A DNA stretch of 64,000 nt from Caldicoprobacter guelmensis (GTDB lineage Bacteria; Bacillota; Clostridia; Caldicoprobacterales; Caldicoprobacteraceae). A program made the position numbers and the translations under genes. Below the pieces are notes generated by a model that saw only the letters and a program-made list of their open reading frames with translations, did not search any database and had not been told where the DNA came from. Position 1 is the stretch's first letter; each line of letters begins with the position of its first letter. The stretch is from positions 186,001 through 250,000 of the forward strand of contig NZ_JAFBDW010000003.1 in assembly GCF_016908415.1 (NCBI RefSeq), given 5' to 3'. This document shows, one piece after another, positions 53,330 through 61,889 of the stretch.

Positions 53330-54475
53330 TTACATCTTGAATTGCGCTCCTTTTATGAACACCTTGCTAACATGTAGTTTTCCATCCAAAACGACCAGGT
53401 CGGCATCAAACCCCTTCTTTATCCTGCCTTTTTTATATCCCATACCTATTATATCAGCTGGCACCTCAGTTAGCATTTTAACAGCATCTTCAAGCGGTAT
53501 GCCTATTAAAACCATGTTGCGCAGGGCTTGGTCTTGAGTAAGAGTACTGCCCGCAAGGTTACCCCTCTCCTTCAAACGAGCCACCCCGTCTTTTACCACC
53601 ACTCCCAGACCCCCCAAATCATACTCTCCATCACCTATTCCCGTTGCTGCCATGGCATCGGTAATGAGAGCCACTTTTTCGCTGCCCTTTACAGCTACCG
53701 CAATCCTCAAAGCAGCAGGATGCACATGAATTAAGTCAGCGATGAGTTCCAGCGTCACCCCTTCTCTATCAAAAGCCGCACCCACCGCACCTGGTTCCCT
53801 GTGTTTTAAAGGCGACATGGCATTGTACATGTGAGTGACGTGGGTCATTCCCCACTCAAACCCAGCCATGCACTGCTCATAAGTGCCCGCAGTGTGCCCC
53901 ATAGATACTATTATGCCTTTACTAACCAAATAATTCACCAGGTCTTTTGCACCTTCAACATCCGGAGCCATGGTGACCCTCTTTATGATGCCCTCATAAT
54001 CACCTACCAGCTCTTTAAAATTCTCGCGGCTAGGGGGGAGTATATACTTTTCATCATGGGCCCCCTTTGCAGCGGCGTTGATAAAAGGGCCCTCCAAATG
54101 GACTCCTAGGATCTGAGCCCCTTTAATGTTTTTATTCAAAGCATCATTTACAGCTTTTAGGCTTCTTCTTATCTCCTCCCGTCCATAAGTCATAGTAGTA
54201 GCCAAGAAAGACGTAGTACCATGTGCGGCCATAAACTCGGCCATAACTTCAAGGGACTCCACGCTGCCATCCATGACATCCCGGCCTTTACACCCGTGAA
54301 CATGGATATCTATAAATCCTGGACATACGTAATTTCCCTCAACATCTATAACTTCTCCATCTGCATACCTTCCTTTTGTGCTAACATCAAAAATCTTTCC
54401 GTCCTTCAGCACCACGTCCACATCGCATTTCCACCCTCCATCAAGATAGACTTTGCCACCAGTCAAAATCTTCAT
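53330..54475 (-). CDS. nagA: N-acetylglucosamine-6-phosphate deacetylase
   Basis: A 381-residue amidohydrolase-fold enzyme that deacetylates GlcNAc-6-phosphate. Metal and substrate motifs are GFIDIHVHGCKG near residue 55, HLEGPFINAAAKGAH near 125, MGHTAGTYEQ near 192, HMYNAMSPLKHREPG near 215 and the catalytic Asp in ALITDAMAATG near 270. GGGGGTG precedes the ATG. No nagB is adjacent; the MFS carrier follows. Together with the NagZ-type enzyme at 17018 it could serve cell-wall GlcNAc recycling. Confidence 0.95.
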   Translation of the reverse strand: MKILTGGKVYLDGGWKCDVDVVLKDGKIFDVSTKGRYADGEVIDVEGNYVCPGFIDIHVHGCKGRDVMDGSVESLEVMAEFMAAHGTTSFLATTMTYGREEIRRSLKAVNDALNKNIKGAQILGVHLEGPFINAAAKGAHDEKYILPPSRENFKELVGDYEGIIKRVTMAPDVEGAKDLVNYLVSKGIIVSMGHTAGTYEQCMAGFEWGMTHVTHMYNAMSPLKHREPGAVGAAFDREGVTLELIADLIHVHPAALRIAVAVKGSEKVALITDAMAATGIGDGEYDLGGLGVVVKDGVARLKERGNLAGSTLTQDQALRNMVLIGIPLEDAVKMLTEVPADIIGMGYKKGRIKKGFDADLVVLDGKLHVSKVFIKGAQFKM

Positions 54476-54501
54476 CCATCACACCCCCAATTGAAATTCA
54501 T

Positions 54502-54545
54502 AAAAAAGCCCCCTTGGACTAGCAATACACTGCCACCCAAGGAGG
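54502..54545 (-). terminator. Terminator after trpP and small ORF
   Basis: Read leftward: CCTCCTTGG (54537-54545), 19-nt loop, CCAAGGGGG (54509-54517), then CTTTTTT. It begins right after the stop of the small frameshifted gene. Confidence 0.8.
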
Positions 54546-54546
54546 T

Positions 54547-54767
54547 TTATTGTTTCAAACTGTCCCCCTCTATAAAGATGGAAAGCTTCTTTCTAAATAT
54601 CCTGCAAATTAGGCCTTCCCTACCCTCCACAGGCTCACCTGAAATTATTTCAGTTACTTCCTATGCTCGAGATCACCAATCCCATTCATCCTCAGGAAAT
54701 GAAAGACCTGTTTGTTGGTAATTCCATTTAAATATTCATATAACACCACATCCAAAGCCTTTTTCAC
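54547..54767 (-). pseudogene. Small frameshifted gene of unknown family
   Basis: Two consecutive protein-like frames read leftward. The first (54767-54654, GTG start) encodes KKALDVVLYEYLNGITNKQV onward to LEHRK and a stop. The second (54660-54547) is offset by -1 and encodes EVTEIISGEPVEGREG then LICRIFRKKLSIFIEGDSLKQ before a stop. Joined they give a ~75-residue protein ending at a terminator. A frameshift mutation, a sequence error or programmed -1 shifting are all possible; no clear slippery site is seen. It follows trpP by seven bases. Function unknown. Confidence 0.4.
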
Positions 54768-54774
54768 GATATTT

Positions 54775-55308
54775 TTAAGAAGACACCTTCCGCGTAGCCC
54801 TTTGATAAAGCCTGCCGGTCTGCTTTAAGGCTCCAAACACTAACGCCACCAACAACACATTACCCACAGTAGCGGGAAGTACAGCGGTTACAAAAGCGCC
54901 CACAAACATCTCTGCCGTAAGAACTCTTAACGCGACAGCTACTCCCAAGAATATCAACCCGCTTATCATAGTCCCAACAATCGGCACCACAACAGAAAGA
55001 ATATACATGTTGATCCATCTCTTCAAGGAATATATCATAGCCATCAAAATAGCTGTTGTAATTATTTTATCTATGAGGTTGGGCAAAAAACCTCCCGGCA
55101 CGCTGGTGGTAAGGCCTGACAACACGCCCGCTGCCACACCGGCTACAAATCTCACCTTGGAGTCCTCAAAACACAGCAGGCATAAAAACAGCATAGCCAG
55201 CAGAAAGTCTGGCTTTACGGGCGTACCCGTGGAAGGCGTAATATAATGCAGTACCACTCCGATCGCAAGCAACAACCCGGCCAAAACAAAATCTCTTAAA
55301 TTCTTCAA
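54775..55308 (-). CDS. trpP: Tryptophan transporter TrpP-like membrane protein
   Basis: A ~177-residue protein with about five membrane segments matching Bacillus TrpP (YhaG). Shared features are GTPVKPDFLLAMLFLCLL near residue 32, SGLTTSVPGGFLPNLIDKII near 62, and LPATVGNVLLVALVFG near the end. The start is the TTG at 55308 (MKNLRDFV), seven bases after GGGGAG; an ATG at 55329 lacks a site. Regular GAG triplets cover this initiation region, suggesting translational repression by TRAP as for Bacillus subtilis trpP. Confidence 0.82.
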   Translation of the reverse strand: MKNLRDFVLAGLLLAIGVVLHYITPSTGTPVKPDFLLAMLFLCLLCFEDSKVRFVAGVAAGVLSGLTTSVPGGFLPNLIDKIITTAILMAMIYSLKRWINMYILSVVVPIVGTMISGLIFLGVAVALRVLTAEMFVGAFVTAVLPATVGNVLLVALVFGALKQTGRLYQRATRKVSS

Positions 55309-55347
55309 CTCTCCTCTCCCCTTTCTCATCTCGTCTCGTCCTGTCTC
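55303..55347 (-). promoter_or_regulatory. TRAP-like (GAG) repeat site over the trpP start
   Basis: On the transcript, NAG triplets begin at 55347, 55343, 55337, 55332, 55327, 55323, 55318 and 55313, a mean step of about five nucleotides, followed by AAG at 55305. Six of the first eight are GAG. They overlap the ribosome site and lie against the TTG start. TRAP binds such triplets with 2-3 nt spacers. Whether this host has mtrB cannot be seen here. Confidence 0.55.
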
Positions 55348-55382
55348 GTCGCGCTAAATAAAATACTCCTTTCACTATGAAC

Positions 55383-55488
55383 AACGCAGCCCTGGGCCGC
55401 ACTACCCGGCCACTATTCCCATCTATTATATCCCCTGGCCTGCGTTACCTCTCGCTTTTATGATAACATACCTTGCAACAGTTGTAAA
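55383..55488 (-). promoter_or_regulatory. trpP promoter and folded 5' leader
   Basis: Read leftward: TTTACA (55483-55488), 17 nt, TATCAT (55460-55465). The leader can fold as a multi-branch RNA: outer helix AACGCAG / CTGCGTT (55440-55446, 55383-55389), an inner GGCCA / TGGCC helix (55436-55440, 55408-55412), and a GGG/CCC hairpin. From 55489 to 55587 nothing was recognised. Confidence 0.5.
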
Positions 55489-55587
55489 TACCAGAGCAAG
55501 GAAATCTGGATATCCTCTTAGCAAATTATTGCTCAGTTACTTTTCAAGAGCGTTTTAAAATAGTGGACATTTACGGCTATCAGAGTA

Positions 55588-56520
55588 TTATCTATAAAAA
55601 ACATGGTTCCCTATGGTCGTAATGTAAGTTCGATTTCTTACAATCCAACTGCCGCTTGCTTTGGCGGGGTTGAAGAAATACAAGGCATCCCCCACAGGCC
55701 TTAAACCGTAATAGGCTTCCTGAGCAGCACGATAGCTCTCGCCGCTGGGCGTATTGTATATTGTACCATCCTGCACAGGGCTAAACTGCGGTATACCCTT
55801 ATAATATTCAAATATAACCCCGTATACGGTATTGGGAAAACCAGGGGATTTTACACGATTCATTATGACGTTGCCAACGGCCACCTTGCCTATATACGGC
55901 TCACCGGCAGCCTCGGCATGTATGATCCTGGCCAACCAAAACAAGTCATCTGCCACTTTTCGAGATAAAGCATCGCCACGGCTGACAGGCTGCTGTGACG
56001 ATGCCTGGCCTGCAAACAACACCCTTTGAGTCTGGGGGCCTGCTATACCGTCAATCCTCAAACCCTTGGCCTTTTGAAAGGCTATTACGGCGTTTTCGGT
56101 GACCTTCCCGTAATATCCTGTTACATTAGCATAGAAATACCCCTGCTGTTTGAGCGCACTTTGAAGCCGTGAAACGTCCAGGCCCCTCATGCCAAACTTT
56201 AAAGTACGGTACCCGTTCCCGTAAAGAACCGACTGAGTAGCAGGACCTGCAACCCCGTCCACCACAAGCCCATTTGCCTTTTGAAACCTCATGACAGCAT
56301 CTCTAGTGATAGGGCCATAATAACCTGTAACCTGCCAATAAGTATAGTACCCCTGCCTTTTGAGCTCTTGTTGTAGCCGCACAACCGCCTCACCCCTGCT
56401 CCCCACAGATAACACAGGGTAAGCAGCCAATGCTCGTCCAGTAGGAAACAATAAAGAAAACATGAGGGCCACAACTGTAACGAATTTGCAAATACCTCTT
56501 GGAGATAAAATAAGCTGCAT
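55588..56520 (-). CDS. SleB-type cell wall hydrolase with two peptidoglycan-binding domains
   Basis: A 310-residue secreted hydrolase. A signal peptide (to about ALA at residue 33) is followed by two PG_binding_1 repeats (LSVGSRGEAVVRLQQELKRQG near 36 and FGMRGLDVSRLQSALKQQG near 110), each ending GPATQ/GPQTQ. The C-terminal SleB/Hydrolase_2 domain has the catalytic-type Glu in ARIIHAEAAGEPY and KVAVGNVIMNRV. It is probably a spore cortex-lytic or related wall enzyme, supporting a spore-forming Firmicute. No YpeB partner is adjacent. GGGGGTG precedes the ATG. Confidence 0.9.
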   Translation of the reverse strand: MQLILSPRGICKFVTVVALMFSLLFPTGRALAAYPVLSVGSRGEAVVRLQQELKRQGYYTYWQVTGYYGPITRDAVMRFQKANGLVVDGVAGPATQSVLYGNGYRTLKFGMRGLDVSRLQSALKQQGYFYANVTGYYGKVTENAVIAFQKAKGLRIDGIAGPQTQRVLFAGQASSQQPVSRGDALSRKVADDLFWLARIIHAEAAGEPYIGKVAVGNVIMNRVKSPGFPNTVYGVIFEYYKGIPQFSPVQDGTIYNTPSGESYRAAQEAYYGLRPVGDALYFFNPAKASGSWIVRNRTYITTIGNHVFYR

Positions 56521-56797
56521 TGATTAGCACCCCCATAACCCAAATTTTTTGTTGGTTACTATTATAGGGTGCTCTTGCATATACTGTCAAATAAGTAAAT
56601 CTCCGTAAGATAAATTGTTAAAAAAATATTACGCAAATATTAAATATTTTTTTGCGTATCCTCGTTTTAACACGTAGATACCATATTATAGATGTATTAC
56701 ACAAAAATACATGAAAGCTCATTTTTAACTTGGATTACTAACCCATAAATTCAATTTCCCTGTTTCTTATATGTTAAAAGTGGGTTTTAAAATGGAC
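56521..56797. other. AT-rich intergenic region upstream of the SleB-type gene
   Basis: About 280 bp (TTACGCAAATATTAAATATT-like, AT-rich) that must hold the SleB-type promoter. I could not assign -35/-10 boxes or a sporulation-sigma site with confidence. Confidence 0.4.
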
Positions 56798-56840
56798 AAA
56801 AAAGATGCCCTCTTACTATATATAACACAGGCATCTTATA
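56798..56840 (-). terminator. Terminator of the lacI-type gene at 56864
   Basis: Read leftward: AAGATGCC (56830-56837), 20-nt loop, GGCATCTT (56802-56809), then TTTTTTGTCC. Confidence 0.85.
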
Positions 56841-56863
56841 AAAAGCACTCCGACTGAAACATC

Positions 56864-57877
56864 TTATCTCTTTCTAGTGCACGAACCCCTAATGATAAGC
56901 TGGGTCTTTAGCTCCACCATTCTAGGCATACCTTCGCCTTCCATTTGCTCCATCAGCAGCTCAACGGCCACGTCGCCGATTTCCTTTAAAGGTTGCTTCA
57001 CCACCGTCAACGGCGGCTCCACCACCTCCGAAAGCTTGCTGTCGTCAAACCCAATGATGGATAGTTCCTCGGGGATGGCAATGCCCATGTCTTTAGCACC
57101 CTTCAAAGCCCCTATGGCCATAAGGTTGTTCACCGCTATTACGGCGGTGGGAGGGTCAGCAACCCGCAATAACTTTTTCACGCATTCATAGCCACCGTCC
57201 ATTTCAAGGTTTCCGGCTGCGATTAGGTTAGCGTCTATCTCTATTCCCGCCATCCTCAGCGCATCCATGTAGCCCCTACGCCTGCTCTTCCTGGTTCCGG
57301 CCTCCAGCCCATCTATGAAGCCTATGCGCCTATGCCCTAAACCCAAAAGATAGCGGGTGGCTTCCAAAGCCCCTTCATAGGTATTGATGTATACCTGACT
57401 CACATTGCTAAAATGGCTACCAAAGGCAACAACTGCTATCCCGTTGTTCTTGAGCTCTTCCAAATTTTTCGCATTTACCAGGTTATCCTCTGGCTTTACA
57501 CGCGTGGGACTGAATATTACTCCATCCACCCTGCGGGCTATGAGGTCATCCACGTATTGTGTCTCCCTTTCAATCATACGCTGGGTATTGCATAAATAGG
57601 TACTATACCCCTTCTCCCCCAATTTCTGTTCTATGACCTCTGCAATCTCGGTATAAAAGTTGTTGGTAATGCTGGGTATAAGCAGAGCCACCGTAAAGGT
57701 ACGGCGGTGCGCAAGGCTCTTGGCAATCTTGTTGGGCCTGTAACCTAACTCTTTAGCAGCATCAATTATCCTCCTGCGCGTCTCTTCCCTTACCGGGTGG
57801 TCCACTCCATTTAAAACGCGAGATACAGTTGCCACAGACACACCTGCTTTTTTAGCTATATCGTAGATGGTAGCCAA
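56864..57877 (-). CDS. LacI-family transcriptional regulator
   Basis: A ~337-residue LacI/GalR protein. The helix-turn-helix is ATIYDIAKKAGVSVATVSRV, followed by the hinge RPNKIAKSLAHRRT and effector domain from VALLIPSITNNFY. The start is the TTG at 57877, giving the family-typical MATIYDIAK; an ATG nine codons upstream overlaps the GGAGG site. It stands alone between the wall hydrolase and SWIM gene, so no target is obvious. The GH42-operon operator at 24482 is a possible distant target (inference). Confidence 0.9.
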   Translation of the reverse strand: MATIYDIAKKAGVSVATVSRVLNGVDHPVREETRRRIIDAAKELGYRPNKIAKSLAHRRTFTVALLIPSITNNFYTEIAEVIEQKLGEKGYSTYLCNTQRMIERETQYVDDLIARRVDGVIFSPTRVKPEDNLVNAKNLEELKNNGIAVVAFGSHFSNVSQVYINTYEGALEATRYLLGLGHRRIGFIDGLEAGTRKSRRRGYMDALRMAGIEIDANLIAAGNLEMDGGYECVKKLLRVADPPTAVIAVNNLMAIGALKGAKDMGIAIPEELSIIGFDDSKLSEVVEPPLTVVKQPLKEIGDVAVELLMEQMEGEGMPRMVELKTQLIIRGSCTRKR

Positions 57878-57945
57878 TGTACATTGACCCTCCTTTAACT
57901 CCAAAATCTGCTATTCCGCCTCTGATAATCGGTTACTTTTTGAAA

Positions 57946-58767
57946 TTAGCTTTTACATCCCACCGTTATGGCCTTCAAAAGCACCTTTTTGTAATCCTGT
58001 TCCAATTGCCGGACCATATCCATCTTCCCCGCAAAAAACGGAGGCTCACCCAGCCTTTTTAAAATTGACTGTTCAACCAAGGGTGGTTCAACGATTATTT
58101 TTATGTCCACGCTTTTCATCTTTCCGGTCCAATAATTGGCAAGAGAACCTACATTAGACTGTGAACCGTTTTCCTTTTCATCCTCCCGAACCGAAACTTC
58201 TGACTTCTTCTCAGCTATAGTTTCGGCGGATTTTGCCCTACGGTTGCGGATGGCTTCCATTATCTGTTCTTTATCCATACCCCTTAACCGAAACAACAAA
58301 AAAGGATCCCTATCAAACTCCTGGGCAAGGATATAATAAACCGCCGCTATGTGCTTACATGGGTTAGCCCAGTCGGGACAGGTACACTCAGCCGATAAAT
58401 CCATGGCATATTTGGGGAACAGTGGAACCTCCAGCGCAGAAAAAGCTTCTTCGATATTGTCAGGCATCTCGCCTGCCAAAAGTTTTGCTGAAAATATGGC
58501 TTTACTTGCCAGAGCATCCAATACCTGCTCCCATTCATTTTGCGACAGGGTTTTCATAAAAATCTCAACTTTGTATGGGGTTTTTCTACTGCCCTGTACA
58601 CGGGCTTTTACCTTCCCGGGCAATATCTCCACATCGAGCACATTTCCGTTTCTTGCATAGGCCTTACCGCGCGCCAATCGATTGTCCCAGCCAAAAGACT
58701 CCAAAGCCTCTAGCCATTGCTTAGCCCACCAATTAGAGCCAAAACCTTTTTTCCCCCTTAAAGCCAT
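57946..58767 (-). CDS. SWIM zinc-finger protein, partner of SNF2 helicase
   Basis: A 273-residue protein with the SWIM motif CTCPDWANPCKHIAAVYYILA near residue 138 (C-x-C...C-x-H). The N-terminal region (GSNWWAKQWLEALESFGWDNRLARGKAYAR) is the usual start of this family. The C-terminal half is charged. AGGAGGGG precedes the ATG, 12 bp after the SNF2-type gene. SWIM and SNF2 proteins are regularly encoded as pairs and probably act together on DNA or RNA. Confidence 0.9.
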   Translation of the reverse strand: MALRGKKGFGSNWWAKQWLEALESFGWDNRLARGKAYARNGNVLDVEILPGKVKARVQGSRKTPYKVEIFMKTLSQNEWEQVLDALASKAIFSAKLLAGEMPDNIEEAFSALEVPLFPKYAMDLSAECTCPDWANPCKHIAAVYYILAQEFDRDPFLLFRLRGMDKEQIMEAIRNRRAKSAETIAEKKSEVSVREDEKENGSQSNVGSLANYWTGKMKSVDIKIIVEPPLVEQSILKRLGEPPFFAGKMDMVRQLEQDYKKVLLKAITVGCKS

Positions 58768-58779
58768 CTCTTGCCCCTC

Positions 58780-61700
58780 CTATTCATTCCGTACGGCCTC
58801 ATTCTCAAGAGCAAACAAATTCCTCAGCTCATCATCGGTAAGTTCAGTAAGCCATGCCTCACCGGTACCCACCACTTTGTCGGCCAGGTCCCTCTTCTTT
58901 TCGATGAGCATATCAATTTTTTCCTCCAGCGTACCCATACAGATGTATTTGTGCACCTGTACGTTTTTCTGCTGCCCAATTCTAAAAGCGCGATCGGTGG
59001 CCTGGTTCTCCACAGCCGGGTTCCACCACCTGTCAAAGTGAAAAACATGGTTGGCCTGGGTAAGATTTAGTCCCACCCCTCCTGCTCTCAAGGATAGCAC
59101 GAATATATCAGGTCCTTCCTCGGTTTGAAACCGCTCCACCATGCGATCACGTTCATCCTTTCCAACACCTCCGTGGAGAAACAACACCTCCCTGCGGAAT
59201 ATCCTTTGTAAATGTATCTGGAGCATCTTGCCCATCTGAGCATATTGGGTGAATATAATGGCTTTGTCTCCTTCGCTTAATACCTCATCAAGCATCTCAA
59301 CTAAGCGCATAAGCTTACCGGACCTGTTGTCAAGCAAGCTGCCATCACCTAAAAACAGAGCGGGGTGATCGCAAATCTGCTTAAGCTTAGTAAGCAACGA
59401 CAAAATCAATCCCCTGCGTTCAATACCTGTCGAAGCAGCTATGCGCTCCATGGTTTCCTCCACTACCGCTTGATACAGAGTGGCCTGCTCTTTGGTCAGA
59501 GTACAGTAAACCTTGTTTTCTTGTTTAAGCGGCAAGTCCTGAATGATAGTAGGATCGGTTTTCACACGCCTCAGTATAAACGGTTTAATAAGCTGCTTAA
59601 GTTGCCAAGCGCGCTTTTCATCCCCGTACCTTTCAATGGGAATGACAAATCGCCTTCGAAAGCTTTCACGGCTGCCTAAATAGCCGGGATTTAAAAACTC
59701 CATAATGGACCAAAGCTCCATCAGACGATTTTCTATGGGTGTTCCCGTAAGAGCGATCCTGTATTCGCTCTTCAGTTTACGTATACTCTGAGCCTGCTTA
59801 GTGGAAGAGTTTTTTATATTTTGTGCCTCGTCCAGTACGATACCCTTCCAATTGACCATGGACAAGACGTCCAAATCCCTATACACCAGATTATAAGTGC
59901 TTATGACCAGGTCATGGCAATATGCTTTTTCCACAAACTCCTCCCCTGTAGCCCTATCAGTTCCGTGATGAATAAAAACCTTTAAACTGGGAGCAAAGCG
60001 CTCTACTTCACGCATCCAATTGCCCACCACCGAAGTCGGGCATATGAGCAGCGTAGGCCCTTTTACCCCTAGACATTCCCTCTCATAAAGCAGCAAAGCA
60101 ATCACCTGAATCGTCTTGCCCAGCCCCATATCGTCAGCTAAGCAGGCACCAATACCTCGTTTTCTCAAAAAAACAAGCCAGGAAAAGCCTCGAACTTGGT
60201 ATGGCCTCAATTCCCCACAAAAACCCGCAGGAGTATCGAGAATGGTATATGATTCACTACCCGCCAATCCCTGCAGAAATGTATGCAGCCATCCTTCAGA
60301 ATCTATGCCGGTGATGTCTGGCCCATCTTCCTCAATATCCATCACTATTCCAAGAGCTTCTTTAAGCGATGCTTCTTTTATGCCTTTCTGCTTTTCCAGC
60401 CACTTCATCACGGCTTCCATATCCCTGGGATTTAGTTCCACCCACTGCCCACGAACGCGAACAAGGGGTTTTTTAAGCGCGGCCAGCTGTTTAAACTCTT
60501 CATAGTCAATGGTTTCTTCGCCTATGGACAACTTCCAATCGAACTCCACAATGGAATCCAGCCCAAAATTTCCAATCGAATCACCGTCCGAATATCCCTG
60601 TGCAGGGCGAAGCTTCAACCTAACGCTAGGTGTTCTTTTCTTTCTCTCTCGCCACCAGGAAGGGACAAGCACTCCAAACCCGCTATCCTGAAGAAGCACC
60701 GAAATCTCTTTTAAGAAAAAATACGCTTCATCAGTTGTAAGGAACATCCCCTCGGGTCGGGCTTCCATAAGCCCTCTCGCTAAAGTAGGGTATATCTTGA
60801 GTATTTTCCCCAGGTCTTCAAGCAGTCTCTCCTGAGGATGCTCAAATTGCCTGTTGAGCAAAGTGACAACCTTCCCTTTCATCTGCCATACATCCCGTGC
60901 CGATACCAGCAAACTTGGGTCATCGGTGGCTTGAAGATGGAATGACAAATACCAATTATCACTTCCATTCTGTGGCTCCTCAAGGCGCAAACAAGTACGA
61001 AAGCTGCCCCTGTTTTCCCTCAATACCGCCGTCCACTCCTTAAGCCCTTTTACCAACCCTTCAACTTGCTTTTTAGGGGCTACTATGCGCTTTTCCTTGC
61101 CCCTCAGAGCATACAACCACTTTCGCTCAACAGGAGCGTTTTGATCAGGCGGATTGACATCGCCCAGCCAGGTACGGATGACCTCATCGATTGCTACACG
61201 CAGATAGTCCATGATAACATCGCATGGCATCGCCAAATCCGCATGCTGCTTTGGCTGCTTAACTACGCCACAACACACCGGCGGCATAACACTTATGAGC
61301 CGTTTTAAAATTTTTCGGTCCTCCGGGTCCTCAAAAACCGGTTGCCATACAGCAACCACTCCTCCCTCATCCCCCGGAGCCAAGGAGGGAATAAACTTTT
61401 GGCGGCACAGCAAGCGTAACACAAATCGTCCACACAGCACCCAAAAATCCCAATCATCCCCAAAAACTAAAAGCTCGCCCCCGTTATCTTTCTCGTCACA
61501 GTACTGCACCTCATCGTTAGAGGCCACTATGCCTTCGATAAAAGCGGTTATAGGAACAGATAGGCCGGTTACTTCCCAACCGGCCAGCTTATACTCCTCA
61601 TCTTCCGCTTCTTGAATAAATAGCCCAGGCGAGGCTTGCGGCATGCGTTTCCCCGTAGGCAATAAAATCCATATCTTAGATTCTTCCCCTACTTTACCCC

Positions 61701-61887
61701 AATTTATATAAGGATATAAAAGAGAGAGTATTGAAATAATCTTGCTTACCGGAGCTTGAAAAGGGTGAGGCATATTTCCTGGATTTTTAGGCGGTCTTCC
61801 TCTTTTCCTCTGAACACGGGAACAGGGTTCCTGCTCACCCCATATAACAAAATCCTTACCTGTCCAAGCTACATGTAACACAACCAT
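58780..61887 (-). CDS. SNF2-family DEAD/DEAH helicase (HepA-like)
   Basis: A 1035-residue SNF2 ATPase. Residues ~1-560 include a helicase-associated segment (YLSFHLQATDDPSLLVSARDVW, then the DUF3670-like FGVLVPSWWRERKKRTPSVRLK). The motor has Walker A LADDMGLGKTIQVIAL near 592, box II VLDEAQNIKN, the helicase C domain FLHGGVGKDERDRMVERF and motif VI QATDRAFRIGQ. It starts two bases after the M42 peptidase stop and precedes the SWIM gene. Bacterial SNF2 proteins remodel RNA polymerase or DNA complexes; specific role unknown. Confidence 0.93.
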   Translation of the reverse strand: MVVLHVAWTGKDFVIWGEQEPCSRVQRKRGRPPKNPGNMPHPFQAPVSKIISILSLLYPYINWGKVGEESKIWILLPTGKRMPQASPGLFIQEAEDEEYKLAGWEVTGLSVPITAFIEGIVASNDEVQYCDEKDNGGELLVFGDDWDFWVLCGRFVLRLLCRQKFIPSLAPGDEGGVVAVWQPVFEDPEDRKILKRLISVMPPVCCGVVKQPKQHADLAMPCDVIMDYLRVAIDEVIRTWLGDVNPPDQNAPVERKWLYALRGKEKRIVAPKKQVEGLVKGLKEWTAVLRENRGSFRTCLRLEEPQNGSDNWYLSFHLQATDDPSLLVSARDVWQMKGKVVTLLNRQFEHPQERLLEDLGKILKIYPTLARGLMEARPEGMFLTTDEAYFFLKEISVLLQDSGFGVLVPSWWRERKKRTPSVRLKLRPAQGYSDGDSIGNFGLDSIVEFDWKLSIGEETIDYEEFKQLAALKKPLVRVRGQWVELNPRDMEAVMKWLEKQKGIKEASLKEALGIVMDIEEDGPDITGIDSEGWLHTFLQGLAGSESYTILDTPAGFCGELRPYQVRGFSWLVFLRKRGIGACLADDMGLGKTIQVIALLLYERECLGVKGPTLLICPTSVVGNWMREVERFAPSLKVFIHHGTDRATGEEFVEKAYCHDLVISTYNLVYRDLDVLSMVNWKGIVLDEAQNIKNSSTKQAQSIRKLKSEYRIALTGTPIENRLMELWSIMEFLNPGYLGSRESFRRRFVIPIERYGDEKRAWQLKQLIKPFILRRVKTDPTIIQDLPLKQENKVYCTLTKEQATLYQAVVEETMERIAASTGIERRGLILSLLTKLKQICDHPALFLGDGSLLDNRSGKLMRLVEMLDEVLSEGDKAIIFTQYAQMGKMLQIHLQRIFRREVLFLHGGVGKDERDRMVERFQTEEGPDIFVLSLRAGGVGLNLTQANHVFHFDRWWNPAVENQATDRAFRIGQQKNVQVHKYICMGTLEEKIDMLIEKKRDLADKVVGTGEAWLTELTDDELRNLFALENEAVRNE

Positions 61888-61889
61888 GC

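Noticed and set aside
54502..54660. Possible T-box leader before nagA (TTGGGTGGCA near a terminator)
   Set aside because: The upstream sequence is protein-like in two frames and no stem I or full GGGTGGNACCGCG motif is present. The hairpin is a plain terminator after a short gene.
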